64,000 nucleotides of DNA from Durusdinium trenchii (GCA_963970005.1 CAXAMN010026506.1:1-64000); one strand, 5' to 3'. Positions 44,563 through 56,720 are shown, counted from the first letter of the stretch. A program made the numbers and translations. Notes: generated by a model not told the origin, from the letters alone.

Positions 44563-47500
44563 CTATGGTTTTCTGCCCTTGAACCAACCACCCGTCCGTC
44601 GCCCGTTGCTTGCCTCCCAAATCACGTTGGCACGTTGGTTTCGGATCACTTTGTCAAAGTTATTGGCATAGAGGGCTCCAAAAGTGCGATGCGTAGGGGC
44701 TGGAGATTCTGAATCAAATGCGTTGGGCTTGAACATGTGTGTTTTGCCAGACTCCAGCGGTGTGATTGTGTATCGGAAACACACCGGAGCGTCCTGCCCC
44801 TCCACCTGCAAAGTGCAGGGTTTGGACGGACTCCCTCACACACAATGTTGAGTCCGCGGCAACAAGACAGCCAATCTAAAAACGAACGAACGATCAAAGT
44901 CAAAACCCCAAACGCACAGAGGGAGTTGGGCCTGCTTCATCAGGGCGGCCAAATTGTGGTCCTCGATGTTCACTGAGCCGATCCCCTTCTGGGTGGCCAA
45001 GTACCGCAAGTATTCACAAATGGCCATCAATTTCTTCTCTTCACTAGCGATCAGTTGCAGGTCGTTGGGAAAGCGAAGCAACAGACCCTTTGCGTCCACA
45101 GCGGCAGCACCTGTAGTGAACAAAGACTTCAAGGCGCCAGGCACATCTTTAACAGAGAAAGATTGGGGGCGGAAGGAATGAACCAATACGCTCACCAGAA
45201 TCACTTGTGGAAATCAACGGCAAAAAACATTGAACTAGAGGTCGGTCACACCGAAGCCATTTTGTGGGTTTGCAACTTGAGGTTGACCCAGTGAAAACAA
45301 TCCTGCATTCAATTGAAATCGGTCACCAAGGAACTATGCACCGTCACCTCCTCATAAGCGCCTGTGCTGAAACCAAAGAGCTCGCCTGGCTCAACAGCTA
45401 ACTGGGAATCCGATGTGTTTCCAATCCAGAGGTCGAACCCTGTCGTCAAGACCAGCGCAGGCTTGCCGCTCCTCATTGCACAAGCTCCAAGCCTGTGGGC
45501 AAAGCAAGCACCACCGTCACCCTACACTTGAAAATTCATGAAAATAGTTAAGCCCATGGGTTGAAAACAACTGTATATAACGTTTGCAAGGGCCAAGGAC
45601 AATCATCTTTTTCTTTACCCGGGCACCTGGTGACGGTGAAGTCGCTTTCCTTGACAGAGGCCAAATCAATGTCCCTGCCCCAATCCAAAGGCGCTCCTTC
45701 AGTGAAGTCACACGTCCCACCTGCTCGGCGTGGTCCATCAGAAGAAGTGGGGGCAGCGCGGGATTCCTGCGGGTACTTCTCGAGGAAGGCTTTGTGACGG
45801 TCAGCCAGAACGCCATGTTCGGAAGTGCCTTCTGCAAATCTGCTTGAAAGGATATCAGGCCAAACCGGCCTGTCGTCCTGCCACGCGAGAATTTGCAGCT
45901 TTGGGGCGCTTGTGGCAGCCCCTTCACCATCGTCTCGAGGCCGGGCTTTGGCAGGGGCATGAGGGCTGCCATCCCAATGGTTGTAGACCTCAGAGCGAAG
46001 AGCCTTGGTGATATCTCCCAACGTGTCGCCAGGCCCCTCATGCATCCTCACAAACCCCACATAGCGAATGGGCGAGTTGGGATTGTTGATGCGGTGCTTG
46101 ACCACTGCCCTGGCAAACTCATAGCACCTGGAAGGGGCGTTGCTGTCACCAACAAACAAAATCAGTGACCCGCGCATTTTCAATTCGATCCGGTCCGGCC
46201 GACACCTTGCCTGTTTGGCACCACGTCGCAAACGATGAGCCGATCTTCGTCCCGGATGTTCATGCCTTCCACGTAGCCCTCGATGATCTGGATGTGTGCC
46301 TCCGCTCCTTTCCTGACCCGGTTTACATTGAGCGTTGAACAGAACCCGTCACAAAAACACTAGAAAACAAATGTCGGGAAAGCTTGCAAAAACACTTGAA
46401 AAGCAAACCAGCATCTGCTCCACACGTGCTTGGGCTGATGGTCTGTTGGTGTCGTCGAAGCCAATGAAATCACTGAACTTGATGAGGCTCACGGGGCCTA
46501 GTTTTCCCTCCTTGATGGGAACTGAGCTGAGCCACTGTGGAGAATCGAAATTGTTGTGGAACATGGCCAAGCAAGGCTGGCTAAGCCCACGGGAGTCTCT
46601 TCCACTCTCCGGCTTAGTAAACAGCAGCTGCGCACCGTTCACGATATTGAGGTTGGATCGAAAAAATTGATCCTCAAGCAGACGGCGGTGCTTCACCAAC
46701 GCAGCAACAGACGTTTGCGCTTGCAGCACAGGAAATTGAGCGTGGCAAAAATTGGATCCACTCATGGCCAGTACGTTCGCTGCAGTCAGCCCACTTTGCC
46801 TCACATACGTCGCATTCGATGGAAAGATAGTCGCGTCGTAGGTGACCATGACATACCTCACGCTACGACTAGCACATCACAGGCGCACACACTAGCACTA
46901 GCACATCACAGGCGCGCATTAGAAAACACAACAGAAGCCGTCCTAACAAGAACGACAAGCGGTCCATCCTAACAAGCACGACAAAATAATAGCGGTCCAG
47001 CGACTCGTTGCCAGGGATTCCGCGAAACTGTTCTTTGTACGCAATGAACCCAGGCAATGCTGTTGCCATCTCTGAGTCCGTCTCCAACAGTTTGCAATTT
47101 TCATTCAGCCAGGCATCCACATATTTCTCGCCCTTCCTAAGGTAACATGTCAAGACCTGAGATCGTGAGACTAACAAAAAACAAAACTACTCAAAGGTTG
47201 TTGCGCGAGCTTCATTTGGCGCTCCCACAAATACTTCAAGTCCTTGGCGGTCTCCACGGCTTGAGAAGGACTGCTGCTGTCGCGCGACTCGAGCACTTTC
47301 ATGTCTGCGTCAAGCTTTGCGACCAAATGCTTGAACTCTGCAGCACGAAGATTGGCGGCAAGCTCTTCCTCGTGCGCCTCCTTCTCCAACCTTGTGGTCT
47401 GCTCGATCTTGGCAACATAGGTCCTGACGAAAGGCAACTGTAAGCCCCCTTGCGAAAAAGAACAGCCAATGAGAATCAGCAGCCCGATCAGGCTTACTGA

Positions 47501-49963
47501 TTCTGTCCTGAAAGCACTCACCATGCGGATGTCGCCAGGAGGGACTTGCGACTCCAAGCTGTGCAAAATGTCCGGGTCCAAGTATCCGTACTGAAACTGC
47601 TTGCGAAGGTCTGCCTCCATTGCTGGGAAGTCGGCAGCTGGCGCCATCTGCTCCAGAATGCTCAGGTAATAAGGAAGCCTCCACAGGCCTGATGCTTCGC
47701 AGCGGCATCTCGGACATTTGTGGCCTTTCTCAACGGCTGGGGCGTGTTGTCATGATCACTGATGATCCTCTCCACAAAGAGCTGCGCCCGAGATACCAAA
47801 ATCAAGCTACAATTACAGCAGTCACCTTAACCCTGCACTTCCGAAAGCAATCAGAAATCAGACTTCTCATGAATTCTCCAAAGGGCAAGCTGGTTCCCGG
47901 TGCGATTTCTCAACTGCTCCTTCCACTGCTCCATCGCGCCCGAACCTGAGCTAAAGCCTTGGTTCAAGAACTCCTTTGCGATGACGTCGTGGTTGAGCAG
48001 CCTTGAGAGCCCTCTGCTTCTGACAGCTTCGCTCAAAAACTGCACAATCGGTGGCGCCACTTTGCGACGTAGATTGAACACGGCCTCAGATTCTATCTTG
48101 CCCAATTGGAAAGCCCGCGCGACACTTGTGGATGAACTCCATTCCTGCCACAGATCTAAAACCGGGCCTGCCGTTGAACGCGCAAACACAGTCCAACAAC
48201 TTTCCAAGTACAGGCTACAAAAACGTTCAATCACACCCGTCCTCCATTTGTTTCTCTGCGTTGGGGCCACCGGTTCGCTCAATGATTTCGATTTGGCGAA
48301 GGAAGTTGAAGCAGTGAGGAGGTCTGCGAGTTGCAGTGTGCATGAGCGTCGCGCCTGCAATGTTGGCTGTTAACGTCTGACGACAGGAGATTGAAGGCAA
48401 AAAGAACAGGACGCAGGAAATTTCCCGAATCGGTTCCAAACCATCATGGCTCAACTTTTGCTTTTGAAAGCTGAGACAGGCTGAGACCAGGCCTCGGTTA
48501 GCAAGCACCTTCCCCTTGGCGTCATCTGCAAAGCTCCCAAATGATGCGTGGATAGTGCCAAATGACACCTGCGTTCAACCGTGCAACGCCACAGCGGCTT
48601 GAAATAGAATTGAGGTATCAAATGCGCTTGATGAGCAACAATCTTTTGGTAGAGTTGATGCATATACATACAATGCGCATCAACACACGCCTTGACCCAG
48701 TGTGGCACACAGTCCTCAAGCTGCAGTTCACGAATCCCCTGCAACACCGTGAGCAGCATAACGCCGCGTTTCCATCCCTTCACGTACGCGCAGGAAAACG
48801 GGGGCAGAAGACCTTAAACAGAGAGGAACCAGGGCAGAGCAGAAGCTGGCACACCGCTACAATCCATCAAAAAACATATTGGCAAAGAAATGCGAATTCC
48901 AACAAGCAATTCTCAATTTGGAGAATCTCAGGGCAAAATCACGTGTCTCAAATGGTTTCAAGCTGACAGCTCATGACAAGCTGCCATTCCCGATCACTGC
49001 CGGAAGTTCATGATACTCTGACTCTAAGTATGCCTTGGGCACCGAAGTCATTGACATCTTCTCCGCCCCGACTCTGTCAGGGTCTGAAGCGAACCTGGGC
49101 GCAAACTCAGACGCAGCCGCGCAGGTCAAGAACAAACACATTGAAACTAGAACAGCCACCATGAAAGATTGGCCCGCAAAAATGCACGCGTATTCATCTT
49201 GAATTTCTAAGTTGCCAGCCCTTCACTCAAAATGAGCTGCAGCAGCAACTCGCCAACTTCAGGATCCAAGAACCCTGAAACGCCAAAATCCGCACGGAAA
49301 GATAGCGTCCAAGGTCGTAGTAAGCAAGGTTTGTCCATCGAGGTTCCATATGATTTCCTTGGCTCAAGCTATCCACAGATGAAGAGCTGCGACGGCGCCA
49401 GCAAAGAAGAACCCACACATCTTGAGCAAATGAGCCAGTCAACGCTTAACTTATCTATATAGTATGTAGACACAACCTATATCCATCTCTGAGCCCCGAT
49501 CGAAGGATCAGCGGGGGCAAATGACTCGATCCATTCAGCGTAGCTCAACAAGCTGGCCTGAACCGCTGACCAGGAAAACACAAGTTCCGTCTTTCACCTG
49601 AGGCAAGGAACTAAAACACTTCAATGTCTACCACTGCTGTCCTGGTCCGGGTACTGTTTGGCCAGATACTGAGATGGTCCACCCACCTTCATGACGGATT
49701 GCGCAAACCTAGGCCACCAAAATACATGAGTCATGGAGTTTTATATTTGGCTGCAACATTCCCACATTCTACGACATATCTGCAAGGAGAAAGAAGATCA
49801 CTCCACGAACACTAATTTAAATAGCACTGAGCAACCACTCTGACAATTTTGCAATGTGCGGCATAGCATGCAGCTTCGCAGGATCTGGTTTGCCTGCCAC
49901 CTTCTGCGCTTTGGAATCAGGAGTGCCATGCGAGCCGCCGCTCTTCCTCTTGGCTGGCGGCAT
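44563..49963 (-). CDS. Large multi-exon gene, function unknown
   Basis: Starts MPPAKRKSGGSHGTPDSKAQ at 49,963. Exon-like blocks with splice signals follow, approximately: 49,630-49,707 (SVMKVGGPSQYLAKQYPD), 49,210-49,285 (DPEVGELLLQLILSEGLA), 48,970-49,140, 48,590-48,780 (GVMLLTVLQGIRELQLED), 47,860-48,130 (ARAFQLGKIESEAVFNLR), 47,525-47,740 (GHKCPRCRCEASGLWRLPYY, a C-x2-C-x-C cluster), 47,210-47,445 (coiled-coil-like Glu/Lys/Ala), 46,990-47,155, 46,430-46,860 (TTPxx-free block RYVMVTYDATIFPSNATYVR), 46,215-46,315 (DEDRLIVCDVVPNR), 45,619-46,180 (LILFVGDSNAPSRCYEFARA and PIRYVGFVRMHEGPGD), 45,348-45,500 (FDLWIGNTSDSQLAVEPGEL), 44,918-45,146 and 44,563-44,805 (stop). Introns such as 47,445-47,522 are clear. 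An unexplained frame change near 46,205 may be decay. I recall similar repeated dinoflagellate proteins but cannot name a domain. Confidence 0.6.
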
Positions 49964-50879
49964 GACTGCCACCCAAAGTCCGCTGGGGGGCGGCGCTAAG
50001 TTTCGAAGCACCGCTACGAGCCCTTGCAACACGTTAAACGTTTCGTCTCCAAAATTATACATGCTGCACACCTTGAAACAGCACAGCAATCGGAGGGTTC
50101 CAAAACTTGTCATGAAAATGGGCACGAGAGTTCTTTTGCGTGTGGAGCGAAACGATTCAAATCTTGATCGAAACGCAACGCTGCAACGAACTGTCTGGCT
50201 CACTGTAACTGTAGCAGACTGGCTCATTGATGACGGGCCTTCATCGACCCTTGAACAAGTGCGCAAACTTGTCTTCTACCAGATGGACAGCTTGGGGGTT
50301 CGGAACACCTGCACCAATGTGAAAAATTTGGATGAGCCCTGCCAAAAAAAGAGTCGCCTTGCAAAATTATCGTGTATACGCAAGTACTGTGTTTTCCCAC
50401 GACTCCACGCTTATTTAGCCATCAGGCTTGTTGATTTTTAATGGACCAGATCCAGCTTGGGACCCGTATACCCAAATCAATTTTTAGCGAACGAAACGAT
50501 TGAAGGCCAACGCACCAATACAGAAGAAGGCCCCGTTTAGATTGCAACATCCCTTCTGGACATGTTTCTAGCTTGCAATGCACCAAGAAAGAGGTTCCCA
50601 ACCAGTCTTCTCAAGCAATTTCGCTTGCGCTTCAGCGCGTCTCCCTTAAGCGCAAGTGGCAGTGAAAGGAGTGCAAGTGGACGCTCACTCGCGCTCCAAT
50701 TTAGGGTACTCGCTGCGCTTAAGAACGTTTCCCTTGAGCATGCGTCCACGTTCGAAGCAAAACCTATGATTATGGACCCAAGGTTTTCCCAATCGGACCT
50801 GATTAGCCCATGAGTATCAACTCGGGAAGATACAGGTTGCGGCCACCTGTGGCCACGCAAAGTGTCAAATTGTCATTGA
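49964..50879. other. Upstream interval of the large gene
   Basis: The minus-strand frame stays open above the start ATG to 50,266 but loses protein character. No promoter motif can be read. No other gene was seen. Confidence 0.45.
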
Positions 50880-51250
50880 TAGGACTTGGTACATTTCCCG
50901 AATCGGATCTGGACAGGATTGGACGCGGGAATTTTCCCGAATCGGATCTGGACAGGATTGGACGTGGGAATTTCCCGAATCGGATCTGGACAGGGTTGGG
51001 CGCGACAAATTTCCCAAATCGGATCCGGACAGGATTGGGCGCGATAAATATTTCCAAGTCAAATCCGAATCGGATCTCGTTATAATTTTCAATATTTTTC
51101 CCACGTCCAATCCCATCCAGATCCGATTCGGGAAATTTCTCGCGTCCAATCCTGTCCAGATCCGATTCGGGAAATTTACCGAGCCCAATCCTGTCCAGAT
51201 CCGATTCGGGAAGTTTACCGAGTCCAATCCTGTCCAGATCCAATTTGAAA
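50880..51250. repeat. Head-to-head array of a ~38-bp unit (large palindrome)
   Basis: The unit GGAATTTCCCGAATCGGATC-TGGACAGGATTGGACG is repeated four times in plus orientation (about 50,895-51,075) and three to four times in minus orientation (about 51,090-51,245). The two half-arrays can fold into one long stem. They sit between two minus-strand genes. Confidence 0.9.
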
Positions 51251-52448
51251 AATATGAAAAATTTTACGAATCCAATCGTGGCCAGATTGGTCGTCAACGC
51301 CCATTTTTGCGACAAGCTGTTCTGGCGACCAATTTGACATCGGATTGGTCCCCAAACCGAAGAAATACGGAGCCTTGGATAGCAGACTGATCTGACCTGG
51401 GATTGGACCCCAAAGGCATCTGTGAGCGGGAGAACCGCGAAATGCAAAATTTCTAAAATTGGCTGTGTCTCTGCGCACGCCTGTTTGGTGACCGATCCCA
51501 GGTCAGATTGGTCACCAATTAACTTGCCCGGATCCCTAGGTAGCTATGACCAATTCTGAATTTGAAGAAGTTATCGCAAGATGACTTGAATAAACCAAGG
51601 GAAGAAATCAAGGGAATGACTGGATTGAACCTTGAGTGAGCAAGCGTGTCAGTACCTGTAGGGAGCTGCTATTCTTTTCTCAAAGAGCCTAGGGGGCTGT
51701 CCCCCTGGGGAAACTCTCGCGAATTTTTTTCGTGACTTTTTGAAAACTTTGGCTCCAAATGGTCGAAAAGCGAGAATTCCCTTTTGAACATCACGGCCAA
51801 AACGCTGCACGCGTGCTCCAAAAAAGAAAAAATCAAAAAGGAAAAATGCACCTGTTTTGAGTTTCACGGTACGCACGAAGACAAATTTCCACATAGATTG
51901 CTGGCTGTTCGTAAACCGTTGCGATGCCAAATTTGCTTCGTGACCACCACGGTTTCGAAGCGTAATTACTTCTTGTTGTGTGGTTTTGACCTTGGCATGC
52001 CCATATGAACTGTCCTGCCTATTTTCTTGTGTTTGATCGTGTTTGATGATACCACTGTTGAACCTGCCTGACTCCTCAACTCTGCTTCCCAGTTCTCACC
52101 CACAAAGTGGGGCTGCCACATGAGCCCCTAACGCCGCTGCGTTTAACAGATATATATATATATATGTACAGAGAATTGTCAGCCCGCCAGCTGCTCTTTC
52201 GGGCCAGGTAGCTCGTCCGACGCAATGTTTGCGTCGTCCAGCCAAGAGCTGCCTCTAACTTAGACACCCTGCTTCACTCATTGAATGAAGCCAATCTCAA
52301 TCAAACCTGTAGCAATATGAGGGTTACATAATCTCCTGTATGAACAAAGCAGAATCCCATATATTTGCGCTGGAATAAGCACAAAACCATGGTTATCGTT
52401 GCGTGGCTTCGTGTCAGCTTTAAGCTGAAGCGAGGAAAACCAAGCTAT
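51251..52448. other. Intergenic interval
   Basis: Holds related but degenerate GGTCACCAATT/CCAGGTCAGAT words (51,280-51,540) and a (TA)n run at 52,150-52,164. No supported coding. Confidence 0.45.
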
Positions 52449-53390
52449 TTACTTTGATCGGCCTTTGCCTTTGGCATTGCCTTTTCGCCCACCCCTACCT
52501 TTACCTTTACTCTTGCCAAGCCGTAGCTTGGGTGGGGCACCATCTGCCGCGGCCATCGCGCTGGTCGCAAGGCTTAAAGCCTCTCCCCAGGGAACACCTT
52601 GGGCCCACGCAGCAGCCGCTGCACGGTGCGCAATTCTCACTTTTGCTCTTTTGGTGTAAGACTTCACGAGCTTCAGCTTTGACTCTGGGCCTTTCAACCT
52701 AAACCAGGTTTCATCCCTGAAAAAAACATGCAAGTCCTGACACAGACGTTTCCATAGATATGAAATGTGTTTACCACAATTCTATAATTCTTTCCTCGCA
52801 ATAAACTCATCGCGCTCGTCGCTTAAAAACCTGGGAACGCAAAAAGCAAAATGTCCCCGCAAGTCCCCGTAGCATTTTGGCTGGGGTCGCCAAGTCTTGA
52901 AAAAGGATGCCAAACCCTAAGTCTTGACACCCTTTTTCAAGACTTGGTGGGTCCGTTTGGAATGCCAGAGAAACAGGAGATTTGGCAGGACTTGCGGGGG
53001 TCTTTACCGCAGTCTTGTGAACTCTGAGCCACGACAAATAATTCGGAGCCACTGCAAAGGCATCTGGCTGCGGGCCAAAGTCGAAGGGCGGCGCCGAAAC
53101 TGGACCAGGCATAATTTGTACCCTTACATGGCTTGAAACCCCCTCCCCCACAACTTAAGAAACTGTCGAGCACTGCAGCAATAGAAGACAATAAAAAACG
53201 TGTGCGGAGTCAACGCCCAAGAGGCCCACTCACATCCAACAAGTCGTAAGCAGGCAGCTTGCCATCGACCCACGCAGCCAGCCAGTCAGCTGCGCGCTCC
53301 AACTTGAAAACAGGGTTGCGCAACAACGAAACGTACTTTTGCACGTGCTCTTTCACCTCCGACGGAATCGCCTTGTTCTCAGCCAAGCCT
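52449..53390 (-). CDS. Terminal exons of a minus-strand gene, basic C-terminus
   Basis: The last exon (52,449-52,719) enters after TTTTTTTCAG with DETWFRLKGPESKLKLVKSY. It passes through AHRAAAAAWAQGVPWGEALS and ends in a Gly/Lys-rich tail (SKGKGRGGRKGNAKGKGRSK) and TAA. An upstream exon (about 53,235-53,385) has AIPSEVKEHVQKYVSLLRNP and LERAADWLAAWVDGKLPAYD, ending at a GTGAGT donor. Between them lies the hairpin block at 52,850-52,995, which would be intronic. A further candidate exon at 53,540-53,690 reads VYIPIQDEALDAQRDIQLHC. These may be the 3' end of the DUF7869-like gene upstream or a separate gene; I cannot decide. The basic tail suggests nucleic-acid binding. Confidence 0.5.
52850..52995. 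repeat. Imperfect ~140-bp hairpin (MITE-like)
   Basis: Outer arms CCCCGCAAGTCC and GGACTTGCGGGG, inner arms CCAAGTCTTGAAAAAGG and CCTTTTTCAAGACTTGG. The centre is near 52,920. Size and symmetry fit a small foldback or MITE. It lies in a probable intron. Confidence 0.75.
52867..52882 (+). other. Possible relict of the dinoflagellate spliced leader
   Basis: CCGTAGCATTTTGGCT matches the first 18 bases of the conserved dinoflagellate spliced leader (CCGTAGCCATTTTGGCTCAAG) except for one missing C. The last CAAG is not kept. Relict leaders occur where trans-spliced mRNAs were reinserted in the genome (established knowledge). The match lies in one arm of the hairpin, so coincidence is possible. 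Confidence 0.35.
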
Positions 53391-53899
53391 CAAAAACGGT
53401 TTGTCGCTTGAAGAAATGGCCTGTGTATCAAAACGAAAACAGTAGCGGCGCAAGAACAAACATCGCCTTGGGTTCTTCAACGGCTGTGCCAAAAGCTGTG
53501 GGGCCAAGATGGGGGGCCCAAAAAAATCGGATTGCATTTACATCTTTACCAGCGAGTCGCCAGCCGGAAGCCCAAGGGGAAGCGTTTGCAGCGCCACTTG
53601 CTTTGGTAACACCACAACAGTGTAGCTGTATGTCTCGCTGTGCATCCAGCGCTTCGTCCTGAATGGGAATATAAACCCCAAACATCAGATGTGACATGTG
53701 TGGGAACACTAGCGTCTTCTTGGCCTATCACATAGCTACGACGAGCAATGGGTCAAGGAGGAGCGCCGCTCCTCATGAGCACATCATCAGGATGCTCTGC
53801 TGCACGACGCCAGTAGGTGTTGTTGATCTCGTCACTTCCCAGTCCTGCAAGGAATGGCCAAAGCAGCCACAATCCAAATGTTCAAAGGAACAAAATCTT

Positions 53900-56272
53900 C
53901 CACGTTCCCATCTACTTTCAAATCGTTCTGTCCCCACGAACGGTCCCGACTCAGCCCTTCGCTGAAAAAGAAAATGATGGGGCGCCCCGGGCCCAGACAT
54001 TCCACGGACTGCAATTGGAACCGCTGCAGCATGGAAGCCTTTCCTCAAGATGTGCCCAACACAGGTGTACAATGACGATCTAACCGAACCAAACCTACAA
54101 CTTTGACCTACAAATTTAGCCCTTAGTTTGTCTTTACACACGGGTCCCTACACAAGGTAATCGAACAGCGCTGCTTCTTCAATCTCAGCTGCCAATCTCG
54201 CGTCCGATCGATCAACTCGACGGACCTCTCCTTCTCAAAGAATTTCGCTTGCTTTAGAAAGGCTTCAATGCACACTTTAGTGTCGACGGGCGTTTCCAAG
54301 ATTCTCCAGCAATGCAAAAAACGTGATAACTGACCGAAGTACTGGTCCACGTCTTCGTGGGAATGTCCTGATCTCAAATTGCTAAGGGAAGCTGACCTCA
54401 CGGTCCTGGATGATACGAGTGAAGAAAGGTACCTCACCGTCATCGAGTTTTTCACCTCTCGTGAGGTGTTGTCGCTCTGAATTCCAATATGAGTGGAAGG
54501 TAAATGGCACCCGAGCTTTTTCAGCTTCGTCACTGCGTGGCTGATGAGTTCTATGCTTGTATTTGAATCTTTGTGTGTTTCCGGTGGTGTGATTAAGAAT
54601 ATCACACACCATCCATGGGCCACGGCTGCAGAAATGTGAAGCTTTGGTCTTTGAAAGCTGGCATACTCTTTGCTCCTCATGGCCTCGTCTCGGAAGACTA
54701 AATTTTGATTGGTCCATGCCATCGGTGATTATGGTCACCGATGGCATGGATTTCTGCCGTGATTCTGAGCGACTGCTCCAGTAACAAATTCGATCCAGAT
54801 ATTGCTGGCGAAGATGCTCGTAATACAGCTTCTGCTGCGCAGCTCGAGCAAGCGCGTGGCCACTAAGTGCTCTGACCATAGCACGGTGACGAATGCACGT
54901 CCCACACTCATGGTGTTGGGATACAGCCCGGAAGGACATCGTCGGAAACTTGCTCAACCATACCTGGTGCAATTGCTAAAGGGAAACTTTCCTAGGATTT
55001 AAGCAAGCCACTAAAAGAGCCCGACAACAGAACTGGTCTGTAAACAAATGAATGGTAATTTCGGCACCTTTTGTCCAGCGCCAAGTTGCTCTCCAAAAGG
55101 TTGGGAAACTGGCGGGCTGCGGTAAATGCGAGACCAAACGGTATTGTTCCCAGTGGTCACGCATACACCCAGGAGGCAACCACTTGGGCTCCATGTTTGA
55201 TCTGGCAGGATTGATTTCCACCCCCCTTCTCTTTTTCCGTTTTCTCCCCTTCACCCCCAACAAGTCCTGTCTCCCAGAGATCACGTCCGCCATGGTCTTG
55301 GCGTAGGGGTCCGATTCAGGTTCGGCTTTGGTTGGCTCTGACAAGGACAGCTCTTCTTCAGCAGTGAGGGGGTCGTCACGCACGTCTGGCAGGGTTTCAG
55401 CGCATGAGTTGTAGAGGTCGGCTAAAAACCCCACAACGTCTGCTCTCACCTCATGGTTCCTGTCTGTGGCGCGCGGCTTCGACAAATACCGAAGATCTGA
55501 TGGAGGAGTAGTCTCACCTTGCCAAGCCGCATCATAGAGCTTCCTGAATCTCCGGTTACCTCGGGCATTGAAAATATGAATGAAAGGGTGTTCAATTGCG
55601 AGGCAAAAAATGAAGACCCACAGTTCGTCGACACAGAGCCACAAACGAGCTAGTAAGTTGAACTTCATACTTGGACATTTCTAGCAGGCAATTAGGCCCA
55701 CCCGCCACCCCGAAGCGCGATACCCCGGTATGTGGACGCGCAAACTTCACAAGCCTTAAGGCGGGCGACCCATCCCATGCAGAGTCTTCCAAGATCGGAG
55801 GCACAGCCTGCGCCCAAGAAGGCTCCAAGACACAGAGGTTTGGTCTTCTCGCATGAGATCACGTATCTTGTGCAACGCCTGGGTCTCCAAGAGTGGGTAT
55901 CGCTTCGCGTTCAACAGGCGGAAACAAACGCAAAAACGAGACAGGAAAAAAATGTTCCAAACGGTGAGAAGCTGCATGGTGATCCTGGTCTAGTTTATGC
56001 AAGCTGAAATACGTAGTCCGATAAGCTAGCAGCTGCTTAAACTCTTCCTCGCCAGCGAAGCTGCGGAAGCAGTCTCTCTTCTTGCAGCGGCAACGCTTGC
56101 CCAAGATTCCACGCAGGCGGGTTTCTGGGTCTACTGAACTCCCAGTTTTGTTGGCGCGCCCATCAAGTCTCAGTTGCTTCCGTTTCTTTCTGGGTACAGG
56201 CGGCGGTTCTGGGATCAAATCGACCCCTTCACCATCACTTTCAGACAAGGCAAGGACATCGCCAACCGGCAT
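53900..56272 (-). pseudogene. DUF7869-like (RNase H-fold, DDE-type) gene with frameshifts
   Basis: Exon blocks, right to left: 55,990-56,272 (MPVGDVLALSESDGEG, PRKKRKQLRLDGR, then GKRCRCKKRDCFRSF); 55,780-55,890 (SVSWSLLGRRLCLRSWKTLH); 55,068-55,560 (KLYDAAWQ, ADVVGFLADLYNSCAETLPD, WLPPGCMRDHWEQYRL), ending at a GTGCCG donor; 54,123-54,963, entering after CACCAG (WLSKFPTMSFRAVSQHHECG, VTIITDGMDQSKF, GIQSDNTSREVKN, SGHSHEDVDQYFGQL); and about 53,950-54,060 (GMSGPGAPHHFLFQRR). The three acidic motifs DGMD, QSDN and HEDVD fit the catalytic triad of the RNase H-like fold proposed for this family. One-base frame changes near 54,697 and near 55,765 suggest a damaged copy, unless unrecognised introns explain them. 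It is the best transposase candidate of the 23.6-kb element. Family assignment is from motif recall. Confidence 0.6.
54714..54749. repeat. Perfect 15-bp inverted repeat
   Basis: CCATGCCATCGGTGA, a 6-nt TTATGG loop, then TCACCGATGGCATGG. It overlaps codons for the first acidic motif (DGMD) of the DUF7869-like gene. Confidence 0.95.
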
Positions 56273-56720
56273 GCAAGCCACTGAAAAATGTAACATGTCA
56301 CGCTTGCAGGCACTGCCCGATCACATCTGCCATTCATGTACTGTTTGTTCAGAACTCAGAACAGTGCATTCTATCACACAATTGTTCGGGTCCGTTTTTA
56401 GCAACGTGGAATCTTGGCTTGTGCGTCGAAGAATGGGACCTTTGGGTAGAAATGCTTCATAGAAATGGATCAAGCGCACACTGCAAGACACAAAACAAAC
56501 AATATGTTTATTGGTACATAAGAATTGAATTCATATACTCAGCCATTTTTGCTAGCCTCTAAGCGGAACTGCAGGGGATCTGGCATATTGAACAAAACTT
56601 GTCCGGGCGGCCACCCAATGGCTCACTCACTGGGCGCTCTCGCTCTCTAAGCCCGCCCTGGTCGCATCAGTGGAAGAAGCGGGTCGTCCAGCGCCAGGCA
56701 TATCATCTTGAAAACCTTTG

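Noticed and set aside
45251-45270. Second spliced-leader-like word (AGCCATTTTG)
   Set aside because: Only ten consecutive bases match and the leader's CAAG end is absent, which is near chance level for 64 kb.
49361-49372. TTGGCTCAAG, the last ten bases of the spliced leader
   Set aside because: The preceding bases do not match the leader and it lies in an apparent exon, so chance is more likely.
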